NCBI RefSeq assembly: GCF_900104655.1 | Contig: NZ_FNWD01000002.1 | Coordinates: 1,906,246-1,970,245, forward strand | DNA: 64,000 nucleotides | Direction: 5' to 3' | Source: Millionella massiliensis | Lineage (GTDB): Bacteria; Bacteroidota; Bacteroidia; Bacteroidales; Rikenellaceae | Shown: positions 36,007 through 45,046 of the stretch, piece after piece | Layout: each line of letters begins with the position of its first letter | How positions within the stretch are numbered: the stretch's first letter is position 1 | Position numbers and translations under genes: made by a program | The notes under the pieces: model-generated | The model's input: the letters and a program-made list of their open reading frames with translations, nothing else | The model's database searches: none | What the model was told of the DNA's origin: nothing

Positions 36007-36969
36007 TCACGCGGCAGCGGTAGACGAGGGGTGGCGTCGGCGTTGCAACGCCTCTTTCAGACGCATCGTCCAGACGACGACCATTGCCATCACGATGCGC
36101 GGCACCATCAGCCAGAAGAGACCGATGCCGAGGGCAAAGTAGAGCAGGGTGTCTTCCAGCAGCGAGTGGTTCATGGCGGCGTGGGCGTTCAGCAGGCGGG
36201 CGTCGCGGCGCGGAATGGCTCCGCTCTCCACTTCGCCGATCATTACGGAGCTGCCGTAGGTGAGGCCCAGCGTGTTGAGCACGATCCACAGAAAGGCGCA
36301 GTCGCCGGGCAGACCGAACAGCCGCATCAGCGGGGTGAGCGGTGCGGTGAGCCGTCCGATGAGGTGGAACTCCCGCAGAATCTGCTGGAGAATGTTCAGC
36401 GACAGGATCATCACGAACATCAGCGGCAGCAGTTTGGCCTGTGCCACGGCCCAGCCCTGCATGACGGAGGCGAACGAGGCGTCGCCGGCGTCGCGGTGGG
36501 CGAGCAGCAGGGTTCCGGTGAAGTCTTCGGGCAGGATGCGGTTCAGAATCCAGGCGGTCAGCAGGGCCATCGCCAGCCTCAGGGTAGCCATTCCCCAGGC
36601 CGAGCGGCTGCCGGATTTGCGCTGGACGACCGATTCGACGATCAGGTTGTGGGCGATGAGGGTCATCACGGCGATGATCGTCACGCTGCGGTAGTCGAGG
36701 TTGAGGGTCCCCATCACGCCGATGGCGGCGTAGATCGAGGCCGAAATGCCGGTCAGGAAGGTCAGCACCCCTTCGCCGTTGAGGCCGATGTGGGAGAAGG
36801 CGGGGGTCAGCCACTCCGAGAGGGTGGCGATCACGCCGGCCCATTGGAGCAGGGCCACGCCGAAGGTGATCGGCAGCATCATCTTGACCAGCCACCACCA
36901 GGTGCGCAGGCCGGTTTGGAAGCCGCGCACGGCACAGGCGCGGGTCCGGAGGGTCAGGGCATGTTGCAT
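36007..36969 (-). CDS. Nucleoside-recognition (Gate) domain membrane protein
   Basis: 320 residues with eight or more membrane segments. Two Gate-like halves are visible: LVKMMLPITFGVALLQWAG near the N-terminus and a second around PLMFVMILSLNILQQIL. GISASIYAAIGVMG and SVTIIAVMTLIAHNLIVES fit the SpmA/YjiH-type group. Transport or a structural membrane role is possible; the substrate is unknown. The ATG at 36969 lies 5 bases after folA, so the two are likely translated together. Confidence 0.75.
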   Translation of the reverse strand: MQHALTLRTRACAVRGFQTGLRTWWWLVKMMLPITFGVALLQWAGVIATLSEWLTPAFSHIGLNGEGVLTFLTGISASIYAAIGVMGTLNLDYRSVTIIAVMTLIAHNLIVESVVQRKSGSRSAWGMATLRLAMALLTAWILNRILPEDFTGTLLLAHRDAGDASFASVMQGWAVAQAKLLPLMFVMILSLNILQQILREFHLIGRLTAPLTPLMRLFGLPGDCAFLWIVLNTLGLTYGSSVMIGEVESGAIPRRDARLLNAHAAMNHSLLEDTLLYFALGIGLFWLMVPRIVMAMVVVWTMRLKEALQRRRHPSSTAAA

Positions 36970-36974
36970 GGCGG

Positions 36975-37472
36975 TCAGCGTTTGATGCGGATATAGTCCG
37001 TGAAGTCGAAGGCGGGAGCCGTGTCGGTGGCGGGGTGTGCTTCGTTCCAGACGATGCGCCACTGGGCGGGGTCGATCGCCGGGAAACGGGTGTCGCCCTC
37101 GGGGGTGGCGTGGATGTGGGTCAGGTAGAGCTTGTCGGCCAGCGGCAGGGCCTGGCGGTAGATCTCGCCGCCGCCGATGATGAAGAGCTCTTCGGCGCTG
37201 TCGCGGTAGGGGGCCAGGGCCTCATCCAGCGACGTGGCGGTGGCGACGCCTTCCGGAACGCTCAGCGCGGTGTTGCGGCTGACGACGATGTTGAGGCGGT
37301 TGGGCAGGGGGCGGCTGCCGAGCGATTCGAAGGTCTTGCGCCCCATCACGACGGGGTGTCCGCTGGTGATCTGTTTGAAACGTTTGAGGTCTTCGCTGAT
37401 GTGCCAGGGCATGCGGCCGGCACAGCCGATGATGCCGTTGTCGGCGGCGGCTACGATGATGGAAAGGATCAT
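36975..37472 (-). CDS. folA: Dihydrofolate reductase
   Basis: 165 residues from the ATG at 37472: SIIVAAADNGIIG, then RMPWHISEDLKRFK (substrate Trp and acidic active-site region), VVMGRKTFES (NADPH loop) and FIIGGGEIYRQAL. It reduces dihydrofolate to tetrahydrofolate. An upstream in-frame start at 37514 is excluded because the -7 box lies between them. Confidence 0.95.
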   Translation of the reverse strand: MILSIIVAAADNGIIGCAGRMPWHISEDLKRFKQITSGHPVVMGRKTFESLGSRPLPNRLNIVVSRNTALSVPEGVATATSLDEALAPYRDSAEELFIIGGGEIYRQALPLADKLYLTHIHATPEGDTRFPAIDPAQWRIVWNEAHPATDTAPAFDFTDYIRIKR

Positions 37473-37491
37473 AACGGTCTGTTTCTGACTG

Positions 37492-37499
37492 CAAAGGTA
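37492..37499 (-). promoter_or_regulatory. -7 promoter element for folA
   Basis: Minus-strand TACCTTTG, 20 bases before the folA ATG. Confidence 0.65.
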
Positions 37500-37764
37500 A
37501 GCATTCCCGGGCACTTCTCGTCACCGGGTCGGTTTGTTGGCCTCCGTTCGGCACCTGTCGGGAGTCTGGCGGGGCAGGTGAGAGAGGGCCGTATGGTGTG
37601 GGGCGGGCTGTCCCACGGTGGTCGAGGCCGGGATTTATCGGGGACGGTGGTGAGGAGAGACCGTGGAAGGCCGTGGGAGAGAGGTCGCGTTTGCCACAGG
37701 GGGCGAACGGGGAGAAGCGGAGGGCTGTCGGGTGGAGGAAATCGACGGCGCGGCGGGTCGGGGT

Positions 37765-38940
37765 TTATTTCCGCAGCGAGGACTTGGCTACGCCGATAAT
37801 CTTGCAGACGCTCATCGCGAAGTGGGTGAAGAGGATACGGGGATTCCCGTTCTGGCGGATCTGGGCCAGCAGCAGCTCGAATTCGGAGACAAAGGCTTCG
37901 ACGGTCAGGTGTGAGACGTAGGGGGCGAAGTTTCGACAGAATTTCTCCCGGGCGGGGTCGGCGTAGGCGAGGCGCTCCATGCCGATGCCGGTCAGGTAGC
38001 ACTCGCGGAGGATGCCCAGCGAGGCGATGCAGAACTGTTTCTGGGCTTCGCGGCCGAGCGGGGCCATCTCTTCGGCCCACTCGAAGAGGCCGAGGTATTT
38101 CTGCTGGTAGCAGAGTCGCATGAGGCGGATGAAACGGTCTTCGTGTTCGTTGGTCGTCCCCTCGGTCTGCTGGCGGATCATGCGCAGGGCTGCGCCCCAG
38201 CTGCCTTGAGCCAGGTGTGCGATCTGTTCGGCACGGTCGGCGGCAAGGCCTTCGCGGGTGGTCAACTCACGGGCGATGGTCGCGTCGGGGATGCCGGGCA
38301 GCGCGACGATCTGCGTCCGTGACCGGATGGTGGCGATAATCTTGTCGGGCTCGCTGCTGACGAAGAGGAAAAGGGTCTTGTCGGGCGGCTCCTCGACCAG
38401 CTTGAGCAGCGTATTGGCGGCCGATTCGTGGAGCCGTTCCGGCAGCCAGATGATCACGCTTTTGTACCCCCCTTCGAACGACTTGAAGCCCATCTTGCGG
38501 ACCAGCTCGTTGGCGTCGTTTTTGTTGATGATCCCCTGCTGGTTCTCGATGCCGAGCCGGGCGTACCACTCCTGTTCGGTGAGGTAGCCGCCGGTGGCGG
38601 GCACGATCTCGCGCCAGAGGTGGAGAAACTGCTCGCTGCGGGGCTTGTCGTCGGCGCGCCCCGTGGCGACGGCCTCTTTCGAGGTGTTCACCGGGTAGAT
38701 GTAGTGGCAGTCGGGATGCTCCATGTGCTGCATCCGGTAGCACTCCGGACACTGGCCGCAGGAGTCTTCGTCCGTGCGGTTGCGGCAGTTGATGTACTGG
38801 GCGTAGGCCAGGGCCAGCGGCAGCGCGCCGGTGCCTTCGTTCCCGGTGAAGAGCATGGCGTGGCTGATGCGGCCGTTGCGCACCGTTTCGCGCAGGTGGC
38901 GCTTGATCTGATCCTGTCCTATGATGTCCTTAAATTGCAT
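37765..38940 (-). CDS. holB: DNA polymerase III delta-prime-like clamp-loader subunit
   Basis: 391 residues. The AAA+ start is [18 protein letters not shown], with a zinc-binding set of Cys in [34 protein letters not shown] and SRTQIVALP (the SRC-like arginine finger region). Walker A is degenerate ([10 protein letters not shown], no Lys), which fits delta-prime, the ATP-inert stator. It is divergent from asnS. A DnaX-type subunit is less likely because of the missing Lys. Confidence 0.87.
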   Translation of the reverse strand: MQFKDIIGQDQIKRHLRETVRNGRISHAMLFTGNEGTGALPLALAYAQYINCRNRTDEDSCGQCPECYRMQHMEHPDCHYIYPVNTSKEAVATGRADDKPRSEQFLHLWREIVPATGGYLTEQEWYARLGIENQQGIINKNDANELVRKMGFKSFEGGYKSVIIWLPERLHESAANTLLKLVEEPPDKTLFLFVSSEPDKIIATIRSRTQIVALPGIPDATIARELTTREGLAADRAEQIAHLAQGSWGAALRMIRQQTEGTTNEHEDRFIRLMRLCYQQKYLGLFEWAEEMAPLGREAQKQFCIASLGILRECYLTGIGMERLAYADPAREKFCRNFAPYVSHLTVEAFVSEFELLLAQIRQNGNPRILFTHFAMSVCKIIGVAKSSLRK

Positions 38941-38981
38941 GCTCCGAGGGGTGTGCCGCGAAAAAGCGGGGCGGCGACTGA

Positions 38982-39010
38982 CGAAGATACGAAAATTTTA
39001 CATATCTTCG
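38982..39010. promoter_or_regulatory. Divergent promoter pair for holB and asnS
   Basis: TATCTTCG occurs on the minus strand at 38982-38989 and on the plus strand at 39003-39010. Both are one base off TAnnTTTG. The two -7 boxes are 13 bases apart, so the promoters must share or compete for the same DNA. Confidence 0.5.
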
Positions 39011-39052
39011 CCAATCACACGGAAGTCTAAACTAAATCACATAACTTGCATC

Positions 39053-40444
39053 ATGAGAATAGCAGAGTTGCTCGCCAGCGGCGAGCGTAACGTCGAAGTA
39101 GTGGCCAAAGGATGGGTACGTACCAAGCGCGGCAACAAGAACGTGGCGTTCATCGCCCTGAACGACGGCTCGACTATCAATAATATTCAGGTGGTGGCTG
39201 AAACCGCCGCCTTCGACGAGGCGCTGCTCAAAGGCGTGACCACCGGTGCCTGCCTGAAAGTGACCGGTACGCTGGTCGATTCGCCCGCGTCGGGCCAGCC
39301 GGTCGAAATCCAGGCCCGTTCGATCGAAATCTACGGCGGTGCCGATCCCGAAACCTATCCCCTGCAGAAAAAGGGCCATACGCTCGAATTCCTGCGCGAA
39401 ATCGCCCACCTGCGCCCCCGTACCAACACTTTCGGGGCTGTGTTCCGCATCCGCCACGCCATGGCATATGCCATCCATAAATACTTCAACGACCGCGGTT
39501 TCGTCTACTGGAACTCGCCGCTGATCACGGGTTCGGACTGTGAAGGCGCCGGTGCGATGTTCCAGGTGACCACGCTCGACATGGCCAATCCTCCGCGTCG
39601 CGAGGACGGCAGCGTCGACTACTCGCAGGACTTCTTCGGCCGCTCCACGAACCTCACCGTATCGGGACAGCTCGAAGGCGAACTGGCCGCCCTGTCGCTG
39701 GGGCTGATTTATACCTTCGGGCCGACCTTCCGCGCCGAAAACTCCAACACTCCGCGCCACCTGGCCGAGTTCTGGATGGTCGAACCCGAGATGGCCTTCT
39801 ATGAGATCGAAGAGAACATGGATCTGGCCGAGGACTTCATCAAATACCTGGTCACCTATGCGCTCGAAAACTGCGCCGACGACCTGGCATTCCTCGAAAA
39901 GATGTACGACAAGGAGCTGACCGAACGGCTGCGCTTCGTGACGGCCAACGATTTCGTGCGCCTCGACTACACCGAAGGGGTGCGCATTCTCGAAGAGGCC
40001 CGCGACAAGAAAGGCGTCAAATTCGAGTTCCCGGTATTCTGGGGCGCCGACCTCGCCTCGGAACACGAACGCTACCTGGTGGAACAGCACTTCAAACGTC
40101 CCGTGATCCTGACCAACTACCCCAAGGAGATCAAGGCCTTCTACATGAAGCAGAATGACGATGGCAAAACGGTTCGCGCCATGGACGTCCTCTTCCCCAA
40201 GATCGGCGAAATCATCGGCGGTTCGGAACGTGAGGCCGACTACGACAAACTCGTGACCCGCATGCAGGAGATCGGTATTCCGGTCGAATCGATGCAGTGG
40301 TATCTCGATACCCGCCGCTTCGGCAGCGCCCCCCACAGCGGTTTCGGTCTGGGCTTCGAACGACTGGTGCTCTTCGTGACCGGCATGACCAACATCCGCG
40401 ACGTGATCCCCTTCCCGCGCACGCCGAAAAACGCGGAATTCTAA
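39053..40444 (+). CDS. asnS: Asparaginyl-tRNA synthetase
   Basis: 463 residues from the ATG at 39053. An N-terminal OB-fold anticodon-binding domain ([25 protein letters not shown]) is followed by class II motifs: motif 2 [24 protein letters not shown] and motif 3 [15 protein letters not shown]. FGxxPH (GSAPHSGFG) is present. It charges tRNA-Asn. Residues before 39053 in the same frame are not conserved. Confidence 0.96.
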   Translation: MRIAELLASGERNVEVVAKGWVRTKRGNKNVAFIALNDGSTINNIQVVAETAAFDEALLKGVTTGACLKVTGTLVDSPASGQPVEIQARSIEIYGGADPETYPLQKKGHTLEFLREIAHLRPRTNTFGAVFRIRHAMAYAIHKYFNDRGFVYWNSPLITGSDCEGAGAMFQVTTLDMANPPRREDGSVDYSQDFFGRSTNLTVSGQLEGELAALSLGLIYTFGPTFRAENSNTPRHLAEFWMVEPEMAFYEIEENMDLAEDFIKYLVTYALENCADDLAFLEKMYDKELTERLRFVTANDFVRLDYTEGVRILEEARDKKGVKFEFPVFWGADLASEHERYLVEQHFKRPVILTNYPKEIKAFYMKQNDDGKTVRAMDVLFPKIGEIIGGSEREADYDKLVTRMQEIGIPVESMQWYLDTRRFGSAPHSGFGLGFERLVLFVTGMTNIRDVIPFPRTPKNAEF

Positions 40445-40476
40445 TTCCGCCCCTCCGCATCGGAGAGAGTCCCCAT

Positions 40477-40516
40477 AAGGGTCGCACGCTTCACACCGTG
40501 CGGCCCTTGCTTTTTT
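40477..40516 (+). terminator. Terminator after asnS
   Basis: AAGGGTCGCACG pairs with CGTGCGGCCCTT (40477-40488 with 40497-40508), followed by GCTTTTTT. Confidence 0.85.
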
Positions 40517-40568
40517 ACGACGATTGTGGGCCGATGCAGGGTGAATTGGTAATTAAGGCCAAAACGAC

Positions 40569-40576
40569 TACTTTTG
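40569..40576 (+). promoter_or_regulatory. -7 promoter element for rpoN
   Basis: TACTTTTG, 43 bases before the ATG at 40619. Confidence 0.65.
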
Positions 40577-40618
40577 TAAGAAAGACCAAGTATCTTTATT
40601 CAGAGAGGTATCCCCGCC

Positions 40619-42037
40619 ATGGCGTCCATTAGTCAAAGTCTAGAACAGAAACTGCAGCAACGGCTCTCGCCCCAGCAGATACAGGGAATCAAACTGCTGG
40701 AACTGCCCACCCTGCAACTCGAACAGCGTGTCAAACAGGAGATCGAAGAGAACCCCGTCCTCGAAGAGGAGGAGCACGAAACCGATCCCGACGAAACGGG
40801 ACTGACCCTCGAAGACTACATCCGTAACGAAGAGAACGCCTCATCCTATAAACTGAAGGTCAACAACGCCTCCAAGGACGACGAACAACGTTCGCCCACC
40901 CTCTCGCAGGGTCTTTCGTTGCAGGACTTCCTGCTCGAACAGCTCTCCTACCACCACCTCAGCGACCGCGAAATGACCATTGCGCGTTTCGTGATCGGCA
41001 CCCTCGACGACGACGGCTATCTGCGGCGTCCGACCGCTTCCATTGCCGACGACCTGGCCTTCACGCAGGGGCTGGAGGTGACCGACGAGGAGATCGACCG
41101 CGTGATCGGGATTATCCAGACCCTCGACCCGGCCGGTATCGGCGCACGCGACCTCGGCGAATGCCTCGTCATCCAGCTGCGGGCCCTCCGTAACCAGAGC
41201 CCCGCCGTGAAACTCGCCATCACGATCCTGACCGACTACTACGACGCCTTCGTCAAGAAACACTACGAACGGATGATCCGGCGGCTGGGGGTCACCGAAG
41301 AGCAGTTCCGCGCCGCCCTCGACGAGATCATGCGTCTGAACCCCAAGCCCACCAACGGCTATACGGACGAAAGTTCGGCCGCCTCGCCCAACATCATCCC
41401 CGACTTTATCCTTGACTACAACAACGGCGCTTTCGACCTGCAGCTCGCCTCGCGCAACGTGCCCGACCTGCGGATCAACAGCAGCTACCTGCGGATGGCC
41501 GAAAAGGCGATGAACAGCGGAAAACCTACTGAAGCCGACAAGGAGGCCCTGCAATTTATCCGTCAGAAGATCGAATCGGCCAAGTGGTTCATCTCCGCCA
41601 TCAAGCAGCGGCAGGAGACCCTGATGAAGACCATGCGCGCCATCCTCCACTTCCAACAGGAGTACTTCATCGACGGCGACGAATCCAAACTGCGGCCGAT
41701 GATCCTGAAGGATATTGCCGACGCCACCGGGTTCGATATCTCCACCATCTCGCGCGTGGTCAACAGCAAATACATACAGACCCATTTCGGCATCTTCCAG
41801 CTCAAGTACTTCTTCTCCGAAGGGCTGCCCACCGACAGTGGCGAGGAGGTCTCCACCCGTGAGATCAAACGCATCCTGGCCGAGGCCATCGCCCACGAAG
41901 ACAAACGCGATCCGCTCACCGACGAGGCCCTGATGGATACGCTCACCGCCAAAGGTTACAAAATCGCACGGCGCACCGTGGCCAAGTACCGCGAAATGCT
42001 CGGCATCGCCGCTTCGCGTCTGCGCAAGGAGCTGTGA
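40619..42037 (+). CDS. rpoN: RNA polymerase sigma-54 factor
   Basis: 472 residues. Region I is Gln/Leu-rich (LEQKLQQRLSPQQIQGIKLLELPTLQ), followed by the core-binding region and the C-terminal RpoN box ARRTVAKYREML. It directs RNA polymerase to -24/-12 promoters and needs an AAA+ activator, none of which is in the window. It stands alone between two terminators. Confidence 0.96.
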   Translation: MASISQSLEQKLQQRLSPQQIQGIKLLELPTLQLEQRVKQEIEENPVLEEEEHETDPDETGLTLEDYIRNEENASSYKLKVNNASKDDEQRSPTLSQGLSLQDFLLEQLSYHHLSDREMTIARFVIGTLDDDGYLRRPTASIADDLAFTQGLEVTDEEIDRVIGIIQTLDPAGIGARDLGECLVIQLRALRNQSPAVKLAITILTDYYDAFVKKHYERMIRRLGVTEEQFRAALDEIMRLNPKPTNGYTDESSAASPNIIPDFILDYNNGAFDLQLASRNVPDLRINSSYLRMAEKAMNSGKPTEADKEALQFIRQKIESAKWFISAIKQRQETLMKTMRAILHFQQEYFIDGDESKLRPMILKDIADATGFDISTISRVVNSKYIQTHFGIFQLKYFFSEGLPTDSGEEVSTREIKRILAEAIAHEDKRDPLTDEALMDTLTAKGYKIARRTVAKYREMLGIAASRLRKEL

Positions 42038-42067
42038 TTTCCGTGCTGTTTCGGGACGAAATCTGAC

Positions 42068-42104
42068 AGGGCTGCTCCCCGTTCGGGCGGAGCAGCCCTT
42101 TTTT
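42068..42104 (+). terminator. Terminator after rpoN
   Basis: AGGGCTGCTCC (42068-42078) pairs perfectly with GGAGCAGCCCT (42089-42099), followed by TTTTT. Confidence 0.88.
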
Positions 42105-42160
42105 ATGTTCGATTCGGTTCAAATTACAGGGAACGAGCGTCGAACCCCGATTAAATTAGC

Positions 42161-42168
42161 TACTTTTG
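42161..42168 (+). promoter_or_regulatory. -7 promoter element of the O-acylation cluster
   Basis: TACTTTTG, 28 bases before the ATG at 42196. Confidence 0.65.
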
Positions 42169-42195
42169 CAGCAATTTGCCCGGGATAATCGAAAT

Positions 42196-43677
42196 ATGAA
42201 AAATTATATCCGTTACACTTTCGGACTAACCCTGCTGGTTGTCCTGATGATGCTCGGATTGCGATACCTTCCCGCCGAAACGCTGCGCAGTGTCGGACTC
42301 AAGCCGGTCAACATCCTGGCCGACCTGCAACAGGGCAATTCGGTGGAACAACTCGACCTGCTCGATGCCGAATACGGTGCCGGCGAAACGCGCGGCGGTT
42401 ATACCGTCGGTTCGGTCGTCGAACCCGATACGCTGGCCTCGGCTGCCGGCGACAGCACGCAGGCCGTCAGCACGATCTTCGTCGAGCCCGACCCGCGGCT
42501 GGTCGAAGATTCGCTCGCCGGAAACGATACCCTCGCTCCGCAACCCGTGCGCCGCGAACCGGTCGAACCCGTCAGCAGCGGTGGCCGTATTCCGATCCGG
42601 GACTACTCGCCCGCCGGAGACATGTTGAGCGGATTCGTGGCACAACTCGGACGTGCGACCCAGATGCAGCGTCCCGTGCGGATCGGATTCATGGGCGACT
42701 CCTTCATCGAGGGCGACCTGCTGACCTCCGACTTCCGCGAACTGATGCAGGACAAATATGGCGGCGGCGGGGTCGGTTTCGTGCCGATCACCTCGCAGGT
42801 GGCCGGATTCCGGCAGACCGTCGGCCACAAGTTCGGCGACTGGAAACAACACTCGATCGTCAACAGCAAGGAGGGCGGCCAGTTCACGATCTCGGCCTTC
42901 AACTTCACCCCCTCGGAAGACAGCTATGTCGAATACAAGGCTTCGGCCGGCCGGCCCCATCTGGACCGGTTCAGCCGCGCCCGTCTGCTCTTTATCAGCC
43001 AGGGACGCTCGACGATCCGCGTGACGATCAACGGCGAGCAGGAACAGCTGTTCGAAACCGAACCCCGGGAGACCCTGCAGGAGATCCAGCTTGACGGCGA
43101 TTTCCGCTCGATCCGTTACCAGGTCAGCAACGTGGAGGGTTTCACCGCCTATGGCGTCTATCTCGAAAATCCGACCGGCGTCTGCGTCGACAACTTCTCG
43201 GTGCGCGGCAATGCCGGACCGGTCATGGGACGCATCAGTCCCGTGCTCAGCGAGCAGTTCGGCGAACTCTCGCCCTACGACCTGATTATCCTCCAGTACG
43301 GGCTGAACGTGGTCTCCAGCGAGGTGACCGACTATTCCGCCTACCGGAAACAGATGATCCAGGTGGTGAACCACATCCAGCAGTGTTTCCCCGGCGTGGC
43401 GATTCTGGTGATGAGCGTCGGCGACCGCGCCACGCAGGAGAACGGGCAGTTTGTGACCATGCCCGGCATCCGGGCGATGGTGGCCGAACAGGAACGGGTG
43501 GCCCAGGACTGCGGCGTGCTTTTCTGGAACACCTACGAGGCCATGCGGGCCGCCGGAGGGATGGGAACCTTCGTGAAGAACGGATGGGCGGCCAAGGACT
43601 ATACCCACATCTCGGCCCGGGGGGGACGGAAAATCGCGACCGCCCTGTTCGAAGCCGTCACCGGAGAACAGAAGTAA
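42196..43677 (+). CDS. SGNH/GDSL-type hydrolase, membrane-anchored, O-acylation cluster
   Basis: 493 residues from the ATG at 42196. A single N-terminal membrane segment is followed by a linker of about 120 residues, then the SGNH fold: IGFMGDSFIEGDLL (nucleophile Ser), LIILQYGLNVV (block III) and DYTHIS near the end (catalytic Asp-His). The preceding region (about 220-330) is beta-rich and may bind glycan. It should act in the periplasm with the MBOAT protein two genes downstream, in a PatA/PatB- or AlgI/AlgX-like arrangement; the polymer is unknown. Confidence 0.82.
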   Translation: MKNYIRYTFGLTLLVVLMMLGLRYLPAETLRSVGLKPVNILADLQQGNSVEQLDLLDAEYGAGETRGGYTVGSVVEPDTLASAAGDSTQAVSTIFVEPDPRLVEDSLAGNDTLAPQPVRREPVEPVSSGGRIPIRDYSPAGDMLSGFVAQLGRATQMQRPVRIGFMGDSFIEGDLLTSDFRELMQDKYGGGGVGFVPITSQVAGFRQTVGHKFGDWKQHSIVNSKEGGQFTISAFNFTPSEDSYVEYKASAGRPHLDRFSRARLLFISQGRSTIRVTINGEQEQLFETEPRETLQEIQLDGDFRSIRYQVSNVEGFTAYGVYLENPTGVCVDNFSVRGNAGPVMGRISPVLSEQFGELSPYDLIILQYGLNVVSSEVTDYSAYRKQMIQVVNHIQQCFPGVAILVMSVGDRATQENGQFVTMPGIRAMVAEQERVAQDCGVLFWNTYEAMRAAGGMGTFVKNGWAAKDYTHISARGGRKIATALFEAVTGEQK

Positions 43678-43744
43678 GAAACCGGGAATGTGCCTGTTTG
43701 TGCCGGAGCGACCTGCCGGCAGCCATGCCCCCTAAACGTGAAAC

Positions 43745-45046
43745 GTGATTAGATACCTGACATATACGATACTGGCCGTGATGGTCGCCTGCAGCAGTTG
43801 TGCGGCCGAGAACCGGACTCCCCAGAACGACAGCGAAACGATACCCTCCGATTCGCTGTTTCTGGCCGCCTATCCGTTCGTCAACCAGACGGCCGACACC
43901 GTTTACGACCCGGCCCGGAATCTCGACCCGTTCTACGCCAAGCTCTGCTGGCTCGACAGCCTCCGCAGGGCGCCGGCCGACACCCTTCCGTCCGACGGAC
44001 CGCGGAGGGTCAACGTCGTTCACTTCGGTGACTCGCACATTCAGGCCGGATTCCTCACCGACGTCATCATGCGCCACCTGCATGCCCGTTTCGGCAACGC
44101 GGGGCGCGGCATGATCGTTCCCCACAAACTGGGCGGAAGCAACGAACCCCGCGATTATGCGATTCGTGCTGTCCGCGGCAAGAGTGGCGAGTGGTCGGCC
44201 AGCCGCGTGGTCAATGCCCGGCCCAGCCTGCCGATCGGCATCAGCGGACTCTCGCTGCAAAGCTCCACGGCCGACAACCGGCTCCTGCTCTGCACGCTCC
44301 ATACGGAAGATACGCTCGACTACGGTTTCAACCGCGTCCGCGTCTTCCACGACAAGTATGCCCCGATCATCGAGGCCGACGACAGCCTCTCGGCCGGTCT
44401 GGGGGCGCCCGACATCATCTACGACTTCAATACCGACATCGACCTGGTGGCCACGGTCGATTCGCTGGAGCTCTACACCTATGCCGATGGACAGTTCGCC
44501 CGGGGGCCGATCTTCGGCTTCTCGCTTGAGAACGGACGCGACGGCGTGCTGTACCACGCTCTGGGGGTCAACAGCGCCTGTTATCTGCACTGGGGCCGTC
44601 AGACCGACGTGCCGCAGCAGACCACGGCCCTCGAACCCGACCTGTTCATCCTCTCGATGGGGTCGAACGAGGCGGCCGGAAACAACTTCAACGACGAGGT
44701 CTTCTACCGTGAGATTGACCGTTTCGTCAGCGCGCTGCGGGCGGCCAATCCGCAGGCTTCGGTGCTGCTGACCGCTCCGGCACAGGCTTTCAAACGCGGT
44801 GAGCCCAACGCCAACTTCGACCGCGTCAGTCGTACCCTCAAACGCTATGCGCAGGACAAGGGGGTCGCCTTTATCGACGTATATGCCGCCACCGGCGGAA
44901 TCGGTTCGGCCCGAAAATGGGCCGAGTACGACCTGATGGCGCGTGACCGCATTCACTATACCGAGGAGGGGTACCGTGTGCAGGGCCTCCTGATCTATAA
45001 CGCACTTTACAACGGATTCTTAGGCTATGGTCGAACAGCTCAGTAA
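43745..45046 (+). CDS. SGNH/GDSL-type hydrolase, probable lipoprotein
   Basis: 433 residues from a GTG at 43745. The start MIRYLTYTILAVMVACSSC has a lipobox-like end, so it is probably a lipoprotein. Catalytic blocks: VVHFGDSHIQAGF, LFILSMGSNEA and DRIHYTEEGYR. It is related in plan to the gene upstream but divergent in sequence. It overlaps the MBOAT gene by 20 bases, which implies translational coupling. Confidence 0.8.
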   Translation: MIRYLTYTILAVMVACSSCAAENRTPQNDSETIPSDSLFLAAYPFVNQTADTVYDPARNLDPFYAKLCWLDSLRRAPADTLPSDGPRRVNVVHFGDSHIQAGFLTDVIMRHLHARFGNAGRGMIVPHKLGGSNEPRDYAIRAVRGKSGEWSASRVVNARPSLPIGISGLSLQSSTADNRLLLCTLHTEDTLDYGFNRVRVFHDKYAPIIEADDSLSAGLGAPDIIYDFNTDIDLVATVDSLELYTYADGQFARGPIFGFSLENGRDGVLYHALGVNSACYLHWGRQTDVPQQTTALEPDLFILSMGSNEAAGNNFNDEVFYREIDRFVSALRAANPQASVLLTAPAQAFKRGEPNANFDRVSRTLKRYAQDKGVAFIDVYAATGGIGSARKWAEYDLMARDRIHYTEEGYRVQGLLIYNALYNGFLGYGRTAQ